From JBDSKH01 sp050245915 (GTDB lineage Bacteria > Actinomycetota > Actinomycetes > Actinomycetales > Microbacteriaceae): DNA of 11,912 bases. The stretch is from positions 1 to 11,912 of the forward strand of contig JBFWWZ010000064.1 of NCBI GenBank assembly GCA_050245915.1. Direction: 5' to 3'. Positions 1 to 6,590 of the stretch are shown in pieces. The translations under genes were made by a program, and so were the position numbers. Numbering within the stretch: position 1 is the stretch's first letter; each line of letters opens with the position of its first letter. The notes under the pieces are model-generated. The model worked only from the letters and a program-made list of their open reading frames with translations, had not been told where the DNA came from and did no database searches.

Positions 1-547
1 GGAGAAGTACGGTGAACCGCAGGGAAAGGTGGTCGAGATGCAGGGAATCGCGGGAAGCGCCGCCGGTGCCGATCGCACCACCGGCTTCCACAACGTCATC
101 GACAAATACCCGAACATCGATGTGGTCGCCGAGGCCGATGGCGGCTTCGACACCGATAAGACGTTCCAGGCGATGTCGACCATCCTGCAGGCGCACCCCG
201 ACATCGACGCGGTGATGAACGCCAACGACAGCGAGGCGCAGGGTTCGACGAAGGCGATCGAGGCCGCCGGCCTGTTCGCACCGGTCGGTGACCCGAAGCA
301 CATCTTCGTGACGGGCAACGATGCTCCGGCACCGGCTATCGCCGACATCCGCGCGAATCGTCAGGACATGACCGTCGCCTCGAACCCGATCAAGCTGTCC
401 GAACTCGTCATGGACAAGATCGCGGAGCTCGAGTCCGGCGAGGACGTCCAGGGCTTCATCGAGTGGCCCGGACAGATCATCACCCCGGCCAACATCGACT
501 CCGATGAGGTCAAGGAATACGGAATCTGGGCGGATGAAGTCGGCTAA
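1..547 (+). CDS. CUT2-type ABC transporter solute-binding protein, 5'-truncated by window edge
   Basis: This is the C-terminal 181 residues of an extracytoplasmic solute-binding protein; the reading frame is open from base 2 and ends at TAA 545-547. Its role would be to capture a small sugar- or polyol-like ligand outside the membrane and deliver it to the permease encoded two genes downstream. The frame opens with a strand-loop ending QGIAGSAAGADRTTGF, which resembles the 'G..G...A..R..GF' segment of RbsB-like periplasmic binding proteins (Peripla_BP_4 fold). It continues with DAVMNANDSEAQGSTKAIEAAG and later HIFVTGNDAPAPAIADI, the usual hinge and ligand-contacting regions of that fold. The signal peptide or lipobox and N-terminal lobe lie outside the window. 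The last 14 bases overlap the ATPase gene, so the two are probably translationally coupled. Family assignment is firm; the ligand is unknown. Confidence 0.88.
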   Translation, partial: EKYGEPQGKVVEMQGIAGSAAGADRTTGFHNVIDKYPNIDVVAEADGGFDTDKTFQAMSTILQAHPDIDAVMNANDSEAQGSTKAIEAAGLFAPVGDPKHIFVTGNDAPAPAIADIRANRQDMTVASNPIKLSELVMDKIAELESGEDVQGFIEWPGQIITPANIDSDEVKEYGIWADEVG

Positions 548-2048
548 TTCCCCCATCGTCACGCTCGAGGGCGTCTCGAAGTCGTTCGGACCGGTCACGG
601 TTCTGAGCGACGTCGGGTTCGCCCTCGAGCGCGGCACCGTGACCGGACTCATCGGCGAGAACGGTGCGGGCAAATCGACCCTGATCCGCATCCTCGCCGG
701 TGCGATGGCGCCCTCCGCGGGCGTCGTCACGTTGGACGGAGCACCGCTGCCCGGAACGACGGGTGCCGTCATCCAGGCCGGGCTCAGCGTCATCTACCAG
801 GAGCTCACCGACGTCCCCGACATGTCGTTGCTCGACAACGTGTTGCTGGGCAACCTGTCGAGCAGAGCAGGGGTGACCTCGCGCCGGGAGAACCGCCGGC
901 GGGCCGTCGACGGGTTGCGCCGGGTGGGTCTGGCACACCTCGACCCGTCGACGCCGATCCGCGCCCTCACGATCTCGCAGCGCCAGCTCGCGGAGATCGC
1001 CCGGTGCCTCGTGCGCGACGTGCAGGTGCTCATCCTCGACGAACCGACCTCGGCGCTGCCCGAGCAGGATGTCGAGACCCTGCTCGGCGTCGTGGAGGGT
1101 CTGCGCGCCGAGGGCCTCGCCATCCTCTACGTGACCCACCACCTCGACGAACTGTTCAGGATCGCCGATCGACTGGTGATCCTGCGCGACGGCCGGATGG
1201 TCGGTGAGGGCCCGATCGCGGGGTGGGACGAGCGATCGCTGGTGCGCGCGATGCTGGCGAAGGATCTCGATCAGGCGTACCCGTGGCGTGAGCGCGAGTT
1301 CGGCGATCTTGTTCTCGAGGTCGACGACCTGCGCGCTCCCGGCGTCCGCGGCGGTGCGATCACCGCACGCGAGCGCGAGATCGTCGGCCTCGTCGGTTTG
1401 GCCGGCGCGGGACGGACGGAGCTGATGAAGGCGGTCAGCGGCATCTCGCCGACCTCCTCCGGCGTGATCCGGATCGACGGCACGCCCCTTCGTCCGGGCA
1501 GCGTCACCCGTGCCCGCCGTCTCGGAGTGGTGTACGCCCCCGAAGACCGCAAGCGGGAAGGGCTGGTACTCACCGGCTCCACGCAGGCGAATCTCGCCTA
1601 CGGCGACTACCGACCCATCTCGCGATTCGGTGTGCTGAAGCAGCGTGCCGCGGCACGGCGGGCCCTCGACGCTGTCGCCAAGTACGGCATCCGCGCTCGC
1701 TCGATCACCCAGCCGGTCGGTGAGCTCTCGGGCGGCAACCAACAGAAGGTGGTCGTCGCACGTATCGCCGAGATCGGCCCGCGGGTGGCCTTCTTCGACG
1801 ACCCGACCCGCGGGGTGGATGTCGGGGCCAAGTCCGGCATCTACGAGCACCTCTTCGACCTGGCTGAGCAGGGCACCGCGGTGTTCGTCACCAGTTCGGA
1901 CACGGACGAGGTTCTCGCCGTCGCCGACCGTGTCTATGTGCTCGCCGCCGGCCGCGTGGTCGGCGAATTCGACCGAGCCGATTTCGATCGTGAACGCATC
2001 CTCCACCTCGCGTCGGGTGGAACCCTTCAGAACGGGACCCAGTCATGA
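534..2048 (+). CDS. CUT2 sugar ABC transporter ATP-binding protein (RbsA/MglA-like)
   Basis: This 504-aa protein has two fused ATPase domains and would power import through the adjacent permease at the inner face of the membrane. The first domain has Walker A GENGAGKST (about residues 41-49), a Q-loop Gln near 89, signature-like LTISQRQ (145-151), Walker B LILDEP with Glu170, and His202. The second has the degenerate Walker A GLAGAGRTE (288-296) typical of RbsA/MglA/XylG proteins, signature LSGGNQQK (398-405) and a Walker B ending FFDDPTRGVDVGAK, where Asp replaces the usual catalytic Glu. Length fits the family (about 500 aa). I place the start at ATG 534. An upstream ATG at 504 would add ten residues deep inside the binding-protein gene and leave no family-like N-terminus. 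The gene overlaps its upstream neighbour by 14 bases and the permease by 4. Confidence 0.93.
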   Translation: MKSANSPIVTLEGVSKSFGPVTVLSDVGFALERGTVTGLIGENGAGKSTLIRILAGAMAPSAGVVTLDGAPLPGTTGAVIQAGLSVIYQELTDVPDMSLLDNVLLGNLSSRAGVTSRRENRRRAVDGLRRVGLAHLDPSTPIRALTISQRQLAEIARCLVRDVQVLILDEPTSALPEQDVETLLGVVEGLRAEGLAILYVTHHLDELFRIADRLVILRDGRMVGEGPIAGWDERSLVRAMLAKDLDQAYPWREREFGDLVLEVDDLRAPGVRGGAITAREREIVGLVGLAGAGRTELMKAVSGISPTSSGVIRIDGTPLRPGSVTRARRLGVVYAPEDRKREGLVLTGSTQANLAYGDYRPISRFGVLKQRAAARRALDAVAKYGIRARSITQPVGELSGGNQQKVVVARIAEIGPRVAFFDDPTRGVDVGAKSGIYEHLFDLAEQGTAVFVTSSDTDEVLAVADRVYVLAAGRVVGEFDRADFDRERILHLASGGTLQNGTQS

Positions 2049-3067
2049 CCACTACCCAGACCACTCTCGACCCGCGATCGCCGGGCGGCCCCAATCGCGG
2101 CCGACCGGCGGATGTCGCGCGTCGGGCCCTCAACAGCAACATCGCCCCCATCGTCGTGGCCCTGGTGGTGGTGTCCGTCGCGCTGAGCTTCTTGACGCCG
2201 ACGTTCCTGACAGCGGGCAATCTGACCAACATCGTGACCCAGAGTGCGGTGGTCGGCATCGCGGCGATCGGCGCGACGTTCGTCATCATCACAAGCGGGA
2301 TCGACCTCTCGGTCGGATCGAACATCGCGTTCGCCGGGCTCGTCGGCGCGATCGCCGGGCAGACCACCGGCAACGGATTCGTCGGGATCCTCGTGGTGCT
2401 CGCCCTCGCGGTCGCCGTCGGCGCGTTCAACGGTCTGTCCGTCGCGTGGCTGCGCCTCGCCCCGTTCATCGTCACCCTGGCGGTGATGGGAATGGCTCGC
2501 GGCCTCACCCTGCAGATCAGCCAGGGGCAGTCGGTGTACGGGCTCCCCCCCGAGCTGAACTGGCTCGGAGCATCGGACATCTTCGACGTGAAGACCTCGG
2601 CCCTCGTGACCGTGCTCCTCTTCGTGATCGCGCATTTCGTCCTGTCGCGGACGACCTTCGGCCACAAGGTCTACGCGGTGGGCGGCAACGCGGAAGCGGC
2701 GCGGCTTGCCGGCATCAACGTCAAGCGCGTCGTGTTCGCGACCTATGTCATCGCCGGGCTGACGGCGGGCATCGCCGCCATCATCCTGCTCGGTCGACTG
2801 GACTCGGCGACGCCCAACGCCGCGAGCGGGACAGAGCTGCAGGTGATCGCCGCTGTCGTGATCGGCGGCACGAGCCTCTTCGGCGGCAAGGGGAGCATGG
2901 TGGGAACGCTCATCGGGGTGCTGCTGATCGGCGTGATCAACAACGGCCTCACCCTGCTCAACGTCTCCTCGTTCTGGGTGCAGTTCGTCCAGGGCGCACT
3001 GATATTCCTGGCCGTGCTTCTCGACTCCTTCAACACCCGGAGAGTGGGCAGGGCGAGCGCTTCGTGA
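2045..3067 (+). CDS. CUT2 sugar ABC transporter permease (RbsC-like)
   Basis: This 340-aa integral membrane protein would form the homodimeric channel of the importer. It begins with a polar N-terminal tail (about 30 residues) followed by roughly eight to ten hydrophobic segments, the first at about 33-52. The stretch AAIGATFVIITSGIDLSVGS (73-92) is the conserved CUT2 permease motif. GGNAEAARLAGINV (213-226) is the cytoplasmic coupling loop that contacts the ATPase, and VVIGGTSLFGGKGS (271-284) is the second conserved loop. The ATG sits in an ATGA overlap with the ATPase stop codon, with a weak purine-rich ribosome site (acggga) just upstream. The stop codon in turn overlaps the GTG of the next gene. 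The set of binding protein, double ATPase and one permease gene is complete for a CUT2 importer. Confidence 0.93.
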   Translation: MTTTQTTLDPRSPGGPNRGRPADVARRALNSNIAPIVVALVVVSVALSFLTPTFLTAGNLTNIVTQSAVVGIAAIGATFVIITSGIDLSVGSNIAFAGLVGAIAGQTTGNGFVGILVVLALAVAVGAFNGLSVAWLRLAPFIVTLAVMGMARGLTLQISQGQSVYGLPPELNWLGASDIFDVKTSALVTVLLFVIAHFVLSRTTFGHKVYAVGGNAEAARLAGINVKRVVFATYVIAGLTAGIAAIILLGRLDSATPNAASGTELQVIAAVVIGGTSLFGGKGSMVGTLIGVLLIGVINNGLTLLNVSSFWVQFVQGALIFLAVLLDSFNTRRVGRASAS

Positions 3068-3984
3068 CGGATGGGTTTCGCGAGCACGGCCGGCGGCTTT
3101 CCAACTGGGGTCGATGGGGAGACGACGACGCGCTCGGGACGCTCAACCTGATCACGCCGGAGCGGCGCGCCGCCGCGGCGCAGCTGGTCCGCACGGGTGT
3201 GTCGGTGCCGCTCGGACTGCCGTTCGACAAGGACGGGCCGCAGGTGGTCGAGGGCACGCGACGCAACCCCATCCATCTCATGACCCGGCTGGGTGACCGA
3301 GAGCCGGCACCGGGGGGATTCGTGTACCTCGACGACGCCGTGTTCCTGCACACGCAGTGTGCGACGCAGATCGACGCGCTCTCGCACGTCTCGTACGACG
3401 GCCTGCTCTACAACGGTCATCCGGTGGAATCGGTCACCCGCGCGGGTGCGACGGTGCTCGGTGTGGAGACCTTTCGCGCTGGCATCCAGGGTCGCGGGGT
3501 GCTCTTCGACCTCCCCGCTGTCGTCGGCCGAAGCCGCATGGAGGCGGGGGAGTCGATCGGACTCAGTCTGCTCGAAGAGTGCGAGGCTGCCCAGGACGTC
3601 AGGGTCGGGGAGGGGGATATCCTTCTCCTGCGCACCGGCTGGATGAGTGTGTTCACGATCGACGGCGACCGCGCTCGCTACCTCGGAGGCGAACCCGGCA
3701 TCACGCTGGAGGTGGCGGGCTGGCTTCACAATCGCGGGGTCGCCTTCCTCGCCTCGGACACCTGGGGGATCGAGGTCTCGCCCGGGGAGCGCGCCGATGA
3801 GGAGATGCCGCTGCACTGCGTGCTGATCCGCGACATGGGTCTTCCTCTCGGCGAGATGTTCGACCTCGATGCCCTGGCGGCGCAATGCGCTGCGACGGAG
3901 ACATGGGAGTTCCAGTTCACCTGCCTGCCGCTGCCGATCACCGGAGCCGTCGGCTCTCCGATCGCCCCTGTCGCGACCCTGTGA
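3064..3984 (+). CDS. Cyclase-family (PF04199) metal-dependent hydrolase
   Basis: This 306-aa protein resembles the 'cyclase' family (COG1878), which includes arylformamidases and isatin hydrolases that open amide or lactam bonds using a divalent metal. Family signs are the N-terminal NWGRWGDDDALGTLNLITPE (14-33), the metal-site region HTQCATQIDALSH (96-108), RGVLFDLP (144-151), LRTGW (189-193), SDTWGIE (231-237), MPLHCVLIRDMGLPLGE (248-264) and a GSPIAPVA tail. The canonical H-x-G-T-H-x-D motif reads Q98-C-A-T-Q102-I-D104 here, so two usual His ligands are Gln. I believe this is a feature of a subfamily, but I cannot verify it. The start is GTG 3064 in a GTGA overlap with the permease stop, with purine-rich gggcaggg upstream. 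Its place directly after the permease suggests it acts on the imported compound. Substrate unknown. Confidence 0.82.
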   Translation: MTDGFREHGRRLSNWGRWGDDDALGTLNLITPERRAAAAQLVRTGVSVPLGLPFDKDGPQVVEGTRRNPIHLMTRLGDREPAPGGFVYLDDAVFLHTQCATQIDALSHVSYDGLLYNGHPVESVTRAGATVLGVETFRAGIQGRGVLFDLPAVVGRSRMEAGESIGLSLLEECEAAQDVRVGEGDILLLRTGWMSVFTIDGDRARYLGGEPGITLEVAGWLHNRGVAFLASDTWGIEVSPGERADEEMPLHCVLIRDMGLPLGEMFDLDALAAQCAATETWEFQFTCLPLPITGAVGSPIAPVATL

Positions 3985-4002
3985 TCCCCCTAGGGTGGGA
4001 TC
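3983..4002. promoter_or_regulatory. Inverted repeat, candidate TetR operator/promoter
   Basis: The arms GATCCC (3983-3988) and GGGATC (3997-4002) are perfectly complementary and separated by eight bases. The centre contains a second, slightly offset palindrome CCCTAGGG (3988-3995) and a TAGGGT that could be a -10 element for the TetR gene. It overlaps the stop codon of the hydrolase gene and lies 17 bases before the TetR start. TetR proteins commonly bind palindromes of this size next to their own gene. The binding claim is inference. Confidence 0.4.
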
Positions 4003-4018
4003 GGACGGAGGCCGACGC

Positions 4019-4687
4019 ATGACGGAGACGGTTCCGCGGTCAGCGCCGCGGCAGCGCGATGCGCAGCGAACGCGGGATGACATCCTGCGGGTCGCGACCG
4101 CGGAGTTCGCCTCCAACGGATTCGCCGGTGCACGGGTGGACCAGATCGCCGAGCTCACCCAGACCACGAAACGGATGATCTACTACTACTTCGGGTCGAA
4201 GGAGGGTCTCTACCTGCGGGTGATGGAGGCCGCGTACGACGTCATCCGCACCCTCGAGAAGCAGCTCGATGTCGACGATCTCCCTCCGATCGAGGCGCTC
4301 CGCCGCCTCGCGGAATCGACCTACGACCACCACACAAGTCACCACGATTTCGTGCGCCTCGTCGCGATCGAGAACATTCACCGCGCCAAGATCATCTCCG
4401 GCTCCGAGGTCATCCACGACCTCAACTCCACTGCGGTGCGCACACTCGAAGGCGTGCTGCAGCGGGGGGTGCAGGCCGGAACGTTCCGCGACGACATCGA
4501 CGCCCTCGACCTTCACATGTTGATCAGCTCGTACTCGATCTTCCACGTCGCCAACCGGTACACCTTCCGCACCCTGTTCGGCCGCGACCTGTTAGAAACC
4601 GACCGGCACGAGCACTACCGCCGCCTGGCGGGCGACATGGTCGTGCAGACGATGACCTCGCCTGGCGAGCGGGGACCCGTCGCCTGA
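4019..4687 (+). CDS. TetR/AcrR-family transcriptional regulator
   Basis: This 222-aa DNA-binding repressor would control the upstream transport and hydrolase operon in response to a ligand. The N-terminal TetR_N helix-turn-helix spans about residues 17-64: RTRDDILRVATAEFASNGF, then RVDQIAELTQTTKRMIYYYF, then SKEGLYLRVMEAAYDV. The YYYFGSKEGLY segment is the typical end of the recognition helix. The C-terminal ligand and dimer domain is all helical (FVRLVAIENIHRAKII, LEGVLQRGVQAGTF, DLHMLISSYSIFHVANRYTF). ATG 4019 is chosen because CGGAGG lies at the right distance upstream and the protein then starts as family members do. An upstream in-frame start at 3869 would overlap the hydrolase gene. It is probably co-transcribed with the operon and may also have its own promoter within the 34-base gap. 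Confidence 0.92.
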   Translation: MTETVPRSAPRQRDAQRTRDDILRVATAEFASNGFAGARVDQIAELTQTTKRMIYYYFGSKEGLYLRVMEAAYDVIRTLEKQLDVDDLPPIEALRRLAESTYDHHTSHHDFVRLVAIENIHRAKIISGSEVIHDLNSTAVRTLEGVLQRGVQAGTFRDDIDALDLHMLISSYSIFHVANRYTFRTLFGRDLLETDRHEHYRRLAGDMVVQTMTSPGERGPVA

Positions 4688-4797
4688 AACGGCCACATTC
4701 GTCACAACTGTTGAAGATCGAGCCGAACTCCACAGCGTCCGATCACAGCGGAAGACAAGCGAGGACGACCGCACAAGACCAAACAAGGATGACGTCG

Positions 4798-4825
4798 CCT
4801 GCTTCAAATCCCACCGGCACCGCCA
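4798..4825 (+). repeat. tRNA-Ser-like 3'-end fragment, copy 1 (putative att site scar)
   Basis: The 26 bases 4798-4823 are identical to 5667-5692. Read as the end of a tRNA, they give the T-loop TTCAAAT (4803-4809), T-stem 3' strand CCCAC (4810-4814), acceptor 3' strand CGGCACC (4815-4821), discriminator G (4822) and an encoded CCA (4823-4825). A G discriminator and this tail fit bacterial tRNA-Ser. The five bases before the T-loop (cctgc) cannot pair with CCCAC, and no D- or anticodon arm precedes them, so this is a fragment. 3' tRNA ends are classic targets of tyrosine integrases, which leave such fragments at the far end of the element. No integrase gene is in the window. Confidence 0.65.
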
Positions 4826-4827
4826 CG

Positions 4828-4853
4828 AAAACCCCTGTTGATCAGGGGTTTTT
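4828..4853. terminator. Rho-independent terminator, copy 1
   Basis: AAAACCCCTG, loop TTGAT, CAGGGGTTTT plus a further T forms a 10-bp stem with an A-tract on one side and a T-tract on the other, so it can act in both directions. It lies three bases after the tRNA fragment, where the terminator of a real tRNA gene would be. The identical 26-base block occurs at 5696-5721. Confidence 0.85.
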
Positions 4854-5045
4854 CTGCATCACGGTTGAAATCCGTGGCAACTGGCAACAACTCGGCACCA
4901 CTGATAGAAGCCCGACGTGATCGAAAACGCGCGGATGTGATGTCGGTTTCGGCACATGGGCCCACGAATGTAGCTACGTCCCACCTCACCGGTACTCGAT
5001 TGAGAACAGGATGCTGGCGCTCGACGTCTGTCGTCTGGTTGTGAG

Positions 5046-5495
5046 ATGGTGGCGCGATGCCGACGCGCGTATACGCTCGCCGCGCTCAGGCGCACTGGCT
5101 GGCTTCGCGTCCTTCGATCGCCCGAGAACGACGACTTCATCTCGCTATGGTCGGCATTCTCTGCTGCCGCGGAACTCAAGCGACCCACTGATCCGGCGGC
5201 CGCACGGGTCCTGACGCTGCTCGCATCGATTAGTTCTCTGCACACAAACGACAGCGAATTCGAGCCGGCGTATGACCTGGAAAGCGCGTGGCCGTTCGGT
5301 CGAACGATGGCCGTATCTGATGCCAGCGGCGAAGAACTTCTGTTTCTCCGGGAACTTGTCGGGGCTGTGCCTCACGCACCACTGCGCGCCCGCATTTCGG
5401 ACGTGCTCTGGACCGTCGCGAGGAAGGACGAGGCCTTTGAGGCTCGCTTGACCGAGCTTGACGAGCGGCTCATGCGAATACGGCGTAATGACTGA
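5046..5495 (+). CDS. Hypothetical protein, probable N-terminal fragment of a larger protein
   Basis: This 149-aa, mainly helical protein is the only cargo gene between the two tRNA-end repeats. No signal peptide or membrane segment is visible. Its second half (AAARVLTLLASISSLHTND, then EELLFLRELVGAVPHAPLRA, then RISDVLWTVARKDEAF) reminds me of the N-terminal region (DUF7380-like) of large DUF4209-type proteins, where 'L.ARI.D.LW...R.' is a recurrent pattern. That is recollection, not a search result. Such proteins run to several hundred residues, whereas this one stops soon after the motif (RLMRIRRND), so I suspect a truncated gene. The ATG at 5046 has no good ribosome site (only gtgag next to it), so the true start is uncertain. 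Codon use is less GC-biased than in the flanking operons, consistent with transfer. Function unknown. Confidence 0.6.
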   Translation: MVARCRRAYTLAALRRTGWLRVLRSPENDDFISLWSAFSAAAELKRPTDPAAARVLTLLASISSLHTNDSEFEPAYDLESAWPFGRTMAVSDASGEELLFLRELVGAVPHAPLRARISDVLWTVARKDEAFEARLTELDERLMRIRRND

Positions 5496-5666
5496 GCTAC
5501 CGCGGCCCAGCGCGCCAAGACCGGTAGGGAATGCGTGATCGTCTCATCGGCCTATCGCGGCAAGACTTTGGCAACAATCGGCATGATCCTGCAGCCCGCT
5601 AGGTGATCATCGAGGCCAACGATCATTGGAATTGCCGCGTGAACGCTTCTGTTTCGGGTGACAGTT

Positions 5667-5692
5667 CCTGCTTCAAATCCCACCGGCACCGC
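5667..5692 (+). repeat. tRNA-Ser-like 3'-end fragment, copy 2 (putative att site scar)
   Basis: These 26 bases match 4798-4823 exactly and contain the same T-loop, T-stem strand, acceptor strand and discriminator G, but are followed by CTC rather than the encoded CCA end. The bases upstream are also related (both copies have TGAC shortly before CCTGC), and similarity continues past the terminator (aatccgtggca at 5737-5747). So the full imperfect repeat is roughly 100 bases per copy. The tRNA 5' part is missing here too. Confidence 0.65.
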
Positions 5693-5695
5693 TCA

Positions 5696-5721
5696 AAAAC
5701 CCCTGTTGATCAGGGGTTTTT
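5696..5721. terminator. Rho-independent terminator, copy 2
   Basis: This is the same 26-base hairpin as at 4828-4853: a 10-bp stem AAAACCCCTG/CAGGGGTTTT, loop TTGAT and a T-run. It would insulate the dehydrogenase gene from transcription coming from the island segment on its left. Confidence 0.85.
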
Positions 5722-5800
5722 GTGCGCTGAGGGCGCAATCCGTGGCACCGCACAACAAATTCGATGCGCTCGGCCAGGTCGTGAGCACAAGATACTGACC

Positions 5801-6568
5801 ATGGAACTCCCTCCTTCCCCGCCACGGTGCGCGCTGGTCACGGGTGCCGGCAGCCCGGGCGGGATCGGCTTCTCGGCGGCGAAGCTGATCGGCCTTGACG
5901 GCATCCGGGTCGTGCTGACATCGACCACGGACCGCATCCACTCACGCGTCGACGAGCTGAGAAGGCTGGGGATCGACGCGACCGGGTATGTGACGCGCCT
6001 CGACACCGAGGCCGATGTCGCCGGGCTGTTCGACAGTCTGCGTGGCGCGGCGCCGTCGATCGTGGTGAACAACGCGGGCATGGTCACGGTGAGTGACGCC
6101 GGGATCGAGTCGGGCGACATCCTCACGAGCGTCGATGCGTGGAACAGGTCGCTCACCTCGAACCTCACGTCGGCGTTCCTGGTGTCGCGGGCTGCGATAC
6201 CTGGCATGCGGGAGGCCCGCTGGGGGCGCATCGTCAACGTCTCCAGCGTGACCGGTCCGGTCATGGCGTCGAGAGCGGATGTGGCATACGCGGCCGGCAA
6301 AGCCGGGATGGTCGGGCTCACCCGGGCGCTGGCCGTCGATGAGGCTCCTCACGGCATCACGGTCAACGCGGTGGCGCCCGGCTGGATCGCGACCCTGTCG
6401 CAGCTCCCGCACGAGGCCGAGGCGGGCCGCCGTGTTCCTCTCGGCCGGAGCGGCACACCCGACGAGGTCGCGTCCGCCATCGCCTGGCTGGCGTCGCCGC
6501 GAGCGTCCTACATCACCGGGCAGGTGATCGTGATCGACGGAGGGAACAGCGTGTCCGAGGAACGCTGA
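5801..6568 (+). CDS. Short-chain dehydrogenase/reductase (SDR), FabG-like
   Basis: This 255-aa cytosolic oxidoreductase should use NAD(H) or NADP(H) to interconvert an alcohol and a ketone. The Rossmann nucleotide motif is TGAGSPGGIG (14-23), followed by NNAG (90-93). The active-site residues are Asn121 (in TSNLTSAF), Ser149 (in NVSSVTG), Tyr163 and Lys167 (YAAGK). Also typical are ITVNAVAPGWIAT (186-198), the GRSGTPDEVASAIAWLAS segment and the terminal YITGQVIVIDGG. All residues needed for catalysis are present and the length is standard. I start at ATG 5801 because the in-frame extension to 5603 would translate through the tRNA scar and terminator. No clear Shine-Dalgarno site is present, so the mRNA may be leaderless. 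SDRs often oxidise imported polyols, so a link to the transport operon before the island is possible but unproven. Confidence 0.9.
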   Translation: MELPPSPPRCALVTGAGSPGGIGFSAAKLIGLDGIRVVLTSTTDRIHSRVDELRRLGIDATGYVTRLDTEADVAGLFDSLRGAAPSIVVNNAGMVTVSDAGIESGDILTSVDAWNRSLTSNLTSAFLVSRAAIPGMREARWGRIVNVSSVTGPVMASRADVAYAAGKAGMVGLTRALAVDEAPHGITVNAVAPGWIATLSQLPHEAEAGRRVPLGRSGTPDEVASAIAWLASPRASYITGQVIVIDGGNSVSEER

Positions 6569-6578
6569 GCGCCGGCCG

Positions 6579-6584
6579 TAATCT
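6579..6584 (+). promoter_or_regulatory. -10 element for leaderless methyltransferase mRNA
   Basis: TAATCT lies exactly six bases before ATG 6591, which places the expected transcription start at the A of the start codon. No Shine-Dalgarno sequence is visible. A matching -35 box is not obvious. Leaderless genes of this layout are common in actinobacteria. Confidence 0.5.
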
Positions 6585-6590
6585 GGAATC

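Larger units (their letters stand above)
4688..5045. other. Intergenic stretch, AT-richer, containing the first tRNA-end scar
   Basis: This 358-base stretch has no convincing gene on either strand. It is visibly less GC-rich than the operon to its left. From about 4788 it contains the first copy of the tRNA-3'-end repeat and its terminator. After that come loosely repeat-like sequence (aatccgtggca near 4870-4880, also present after the second copy) and short palindromes such as TGGGCCCA and GTAGCTAC between about 4955 and 4980. Short reading frames on the minus strand here have no recognisable content. I see no clear promoter for the gene at 5046. Confidence 0.6.
5496..5800. other. Intergenic stretch with the second tRNA-end scar
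   Basis: No convincing gene is seen in these 305 bases. A 24-codon frame starting at 5531 and a short open stretch in another frame are unrecognisable. The right part contains the second tRNA-end repeat (5667-5692) and terminator (5696-5721), followed by bases similar to those after copy 1. The last 40 bases must contain the promoter of the dehydrogenase gene at 5801. A CAAGAT (5788-5793) lies seven bases before its ATG and could be a -10 element for a leaderless transcript. Confidence 0.55.

Noticed and set aside
510..2006. Long open frame on the minus strand opposite the ATPase gene
   Set aside because: Composition is typical of an antisense shadow in high-GC DNA, no family motif is visible, and the plus-strand gene has all ABC motifs.
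1645..3063. Upstream in-frame extension of the hydrolase gene
   Set aside because: It is Arg/Ser/Pro-rich shadow translation of the ATPase and permease genes. The family-like N-terminus and GTGA overlap place the start at 3064.
2743..4167. Long minus-strand frame across permease, hydrolase and TetR genes
   Set aside because: It spans three well-supported plus-strand genes and its translation is Arg/Asp/His-rich without a recognisable domain.
4798..4825. Functional tRNA gene
   Set aside because: Only the T-loop onward is tRNA-like. The 5' half of the T-stem does not pair and no anticodon or D arm can be built from the preceding bases.
5531..5604. Small 24-codon frame with a purine-rich stretch in front
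   Set aside because: There is no recognisable content, it is too short to distinguish from chance, and an alternative frame over the same bases is equally open.
5592..5626. Two GATCAT words around position 5600 as an operator or recombination repeat
   Set aside because: They are only six bases long, one overlaps a common TGATCA palindrome, and there is no extended symmetry.
5603..5800. Longer N-terminus for the dehydrogenase starting at 5603
   Set aside because: It would be translated from the tRNA scar and a terminator hairpin, and SDR proteins start close to the TGxxxGxG motif as given by ATG 5801.
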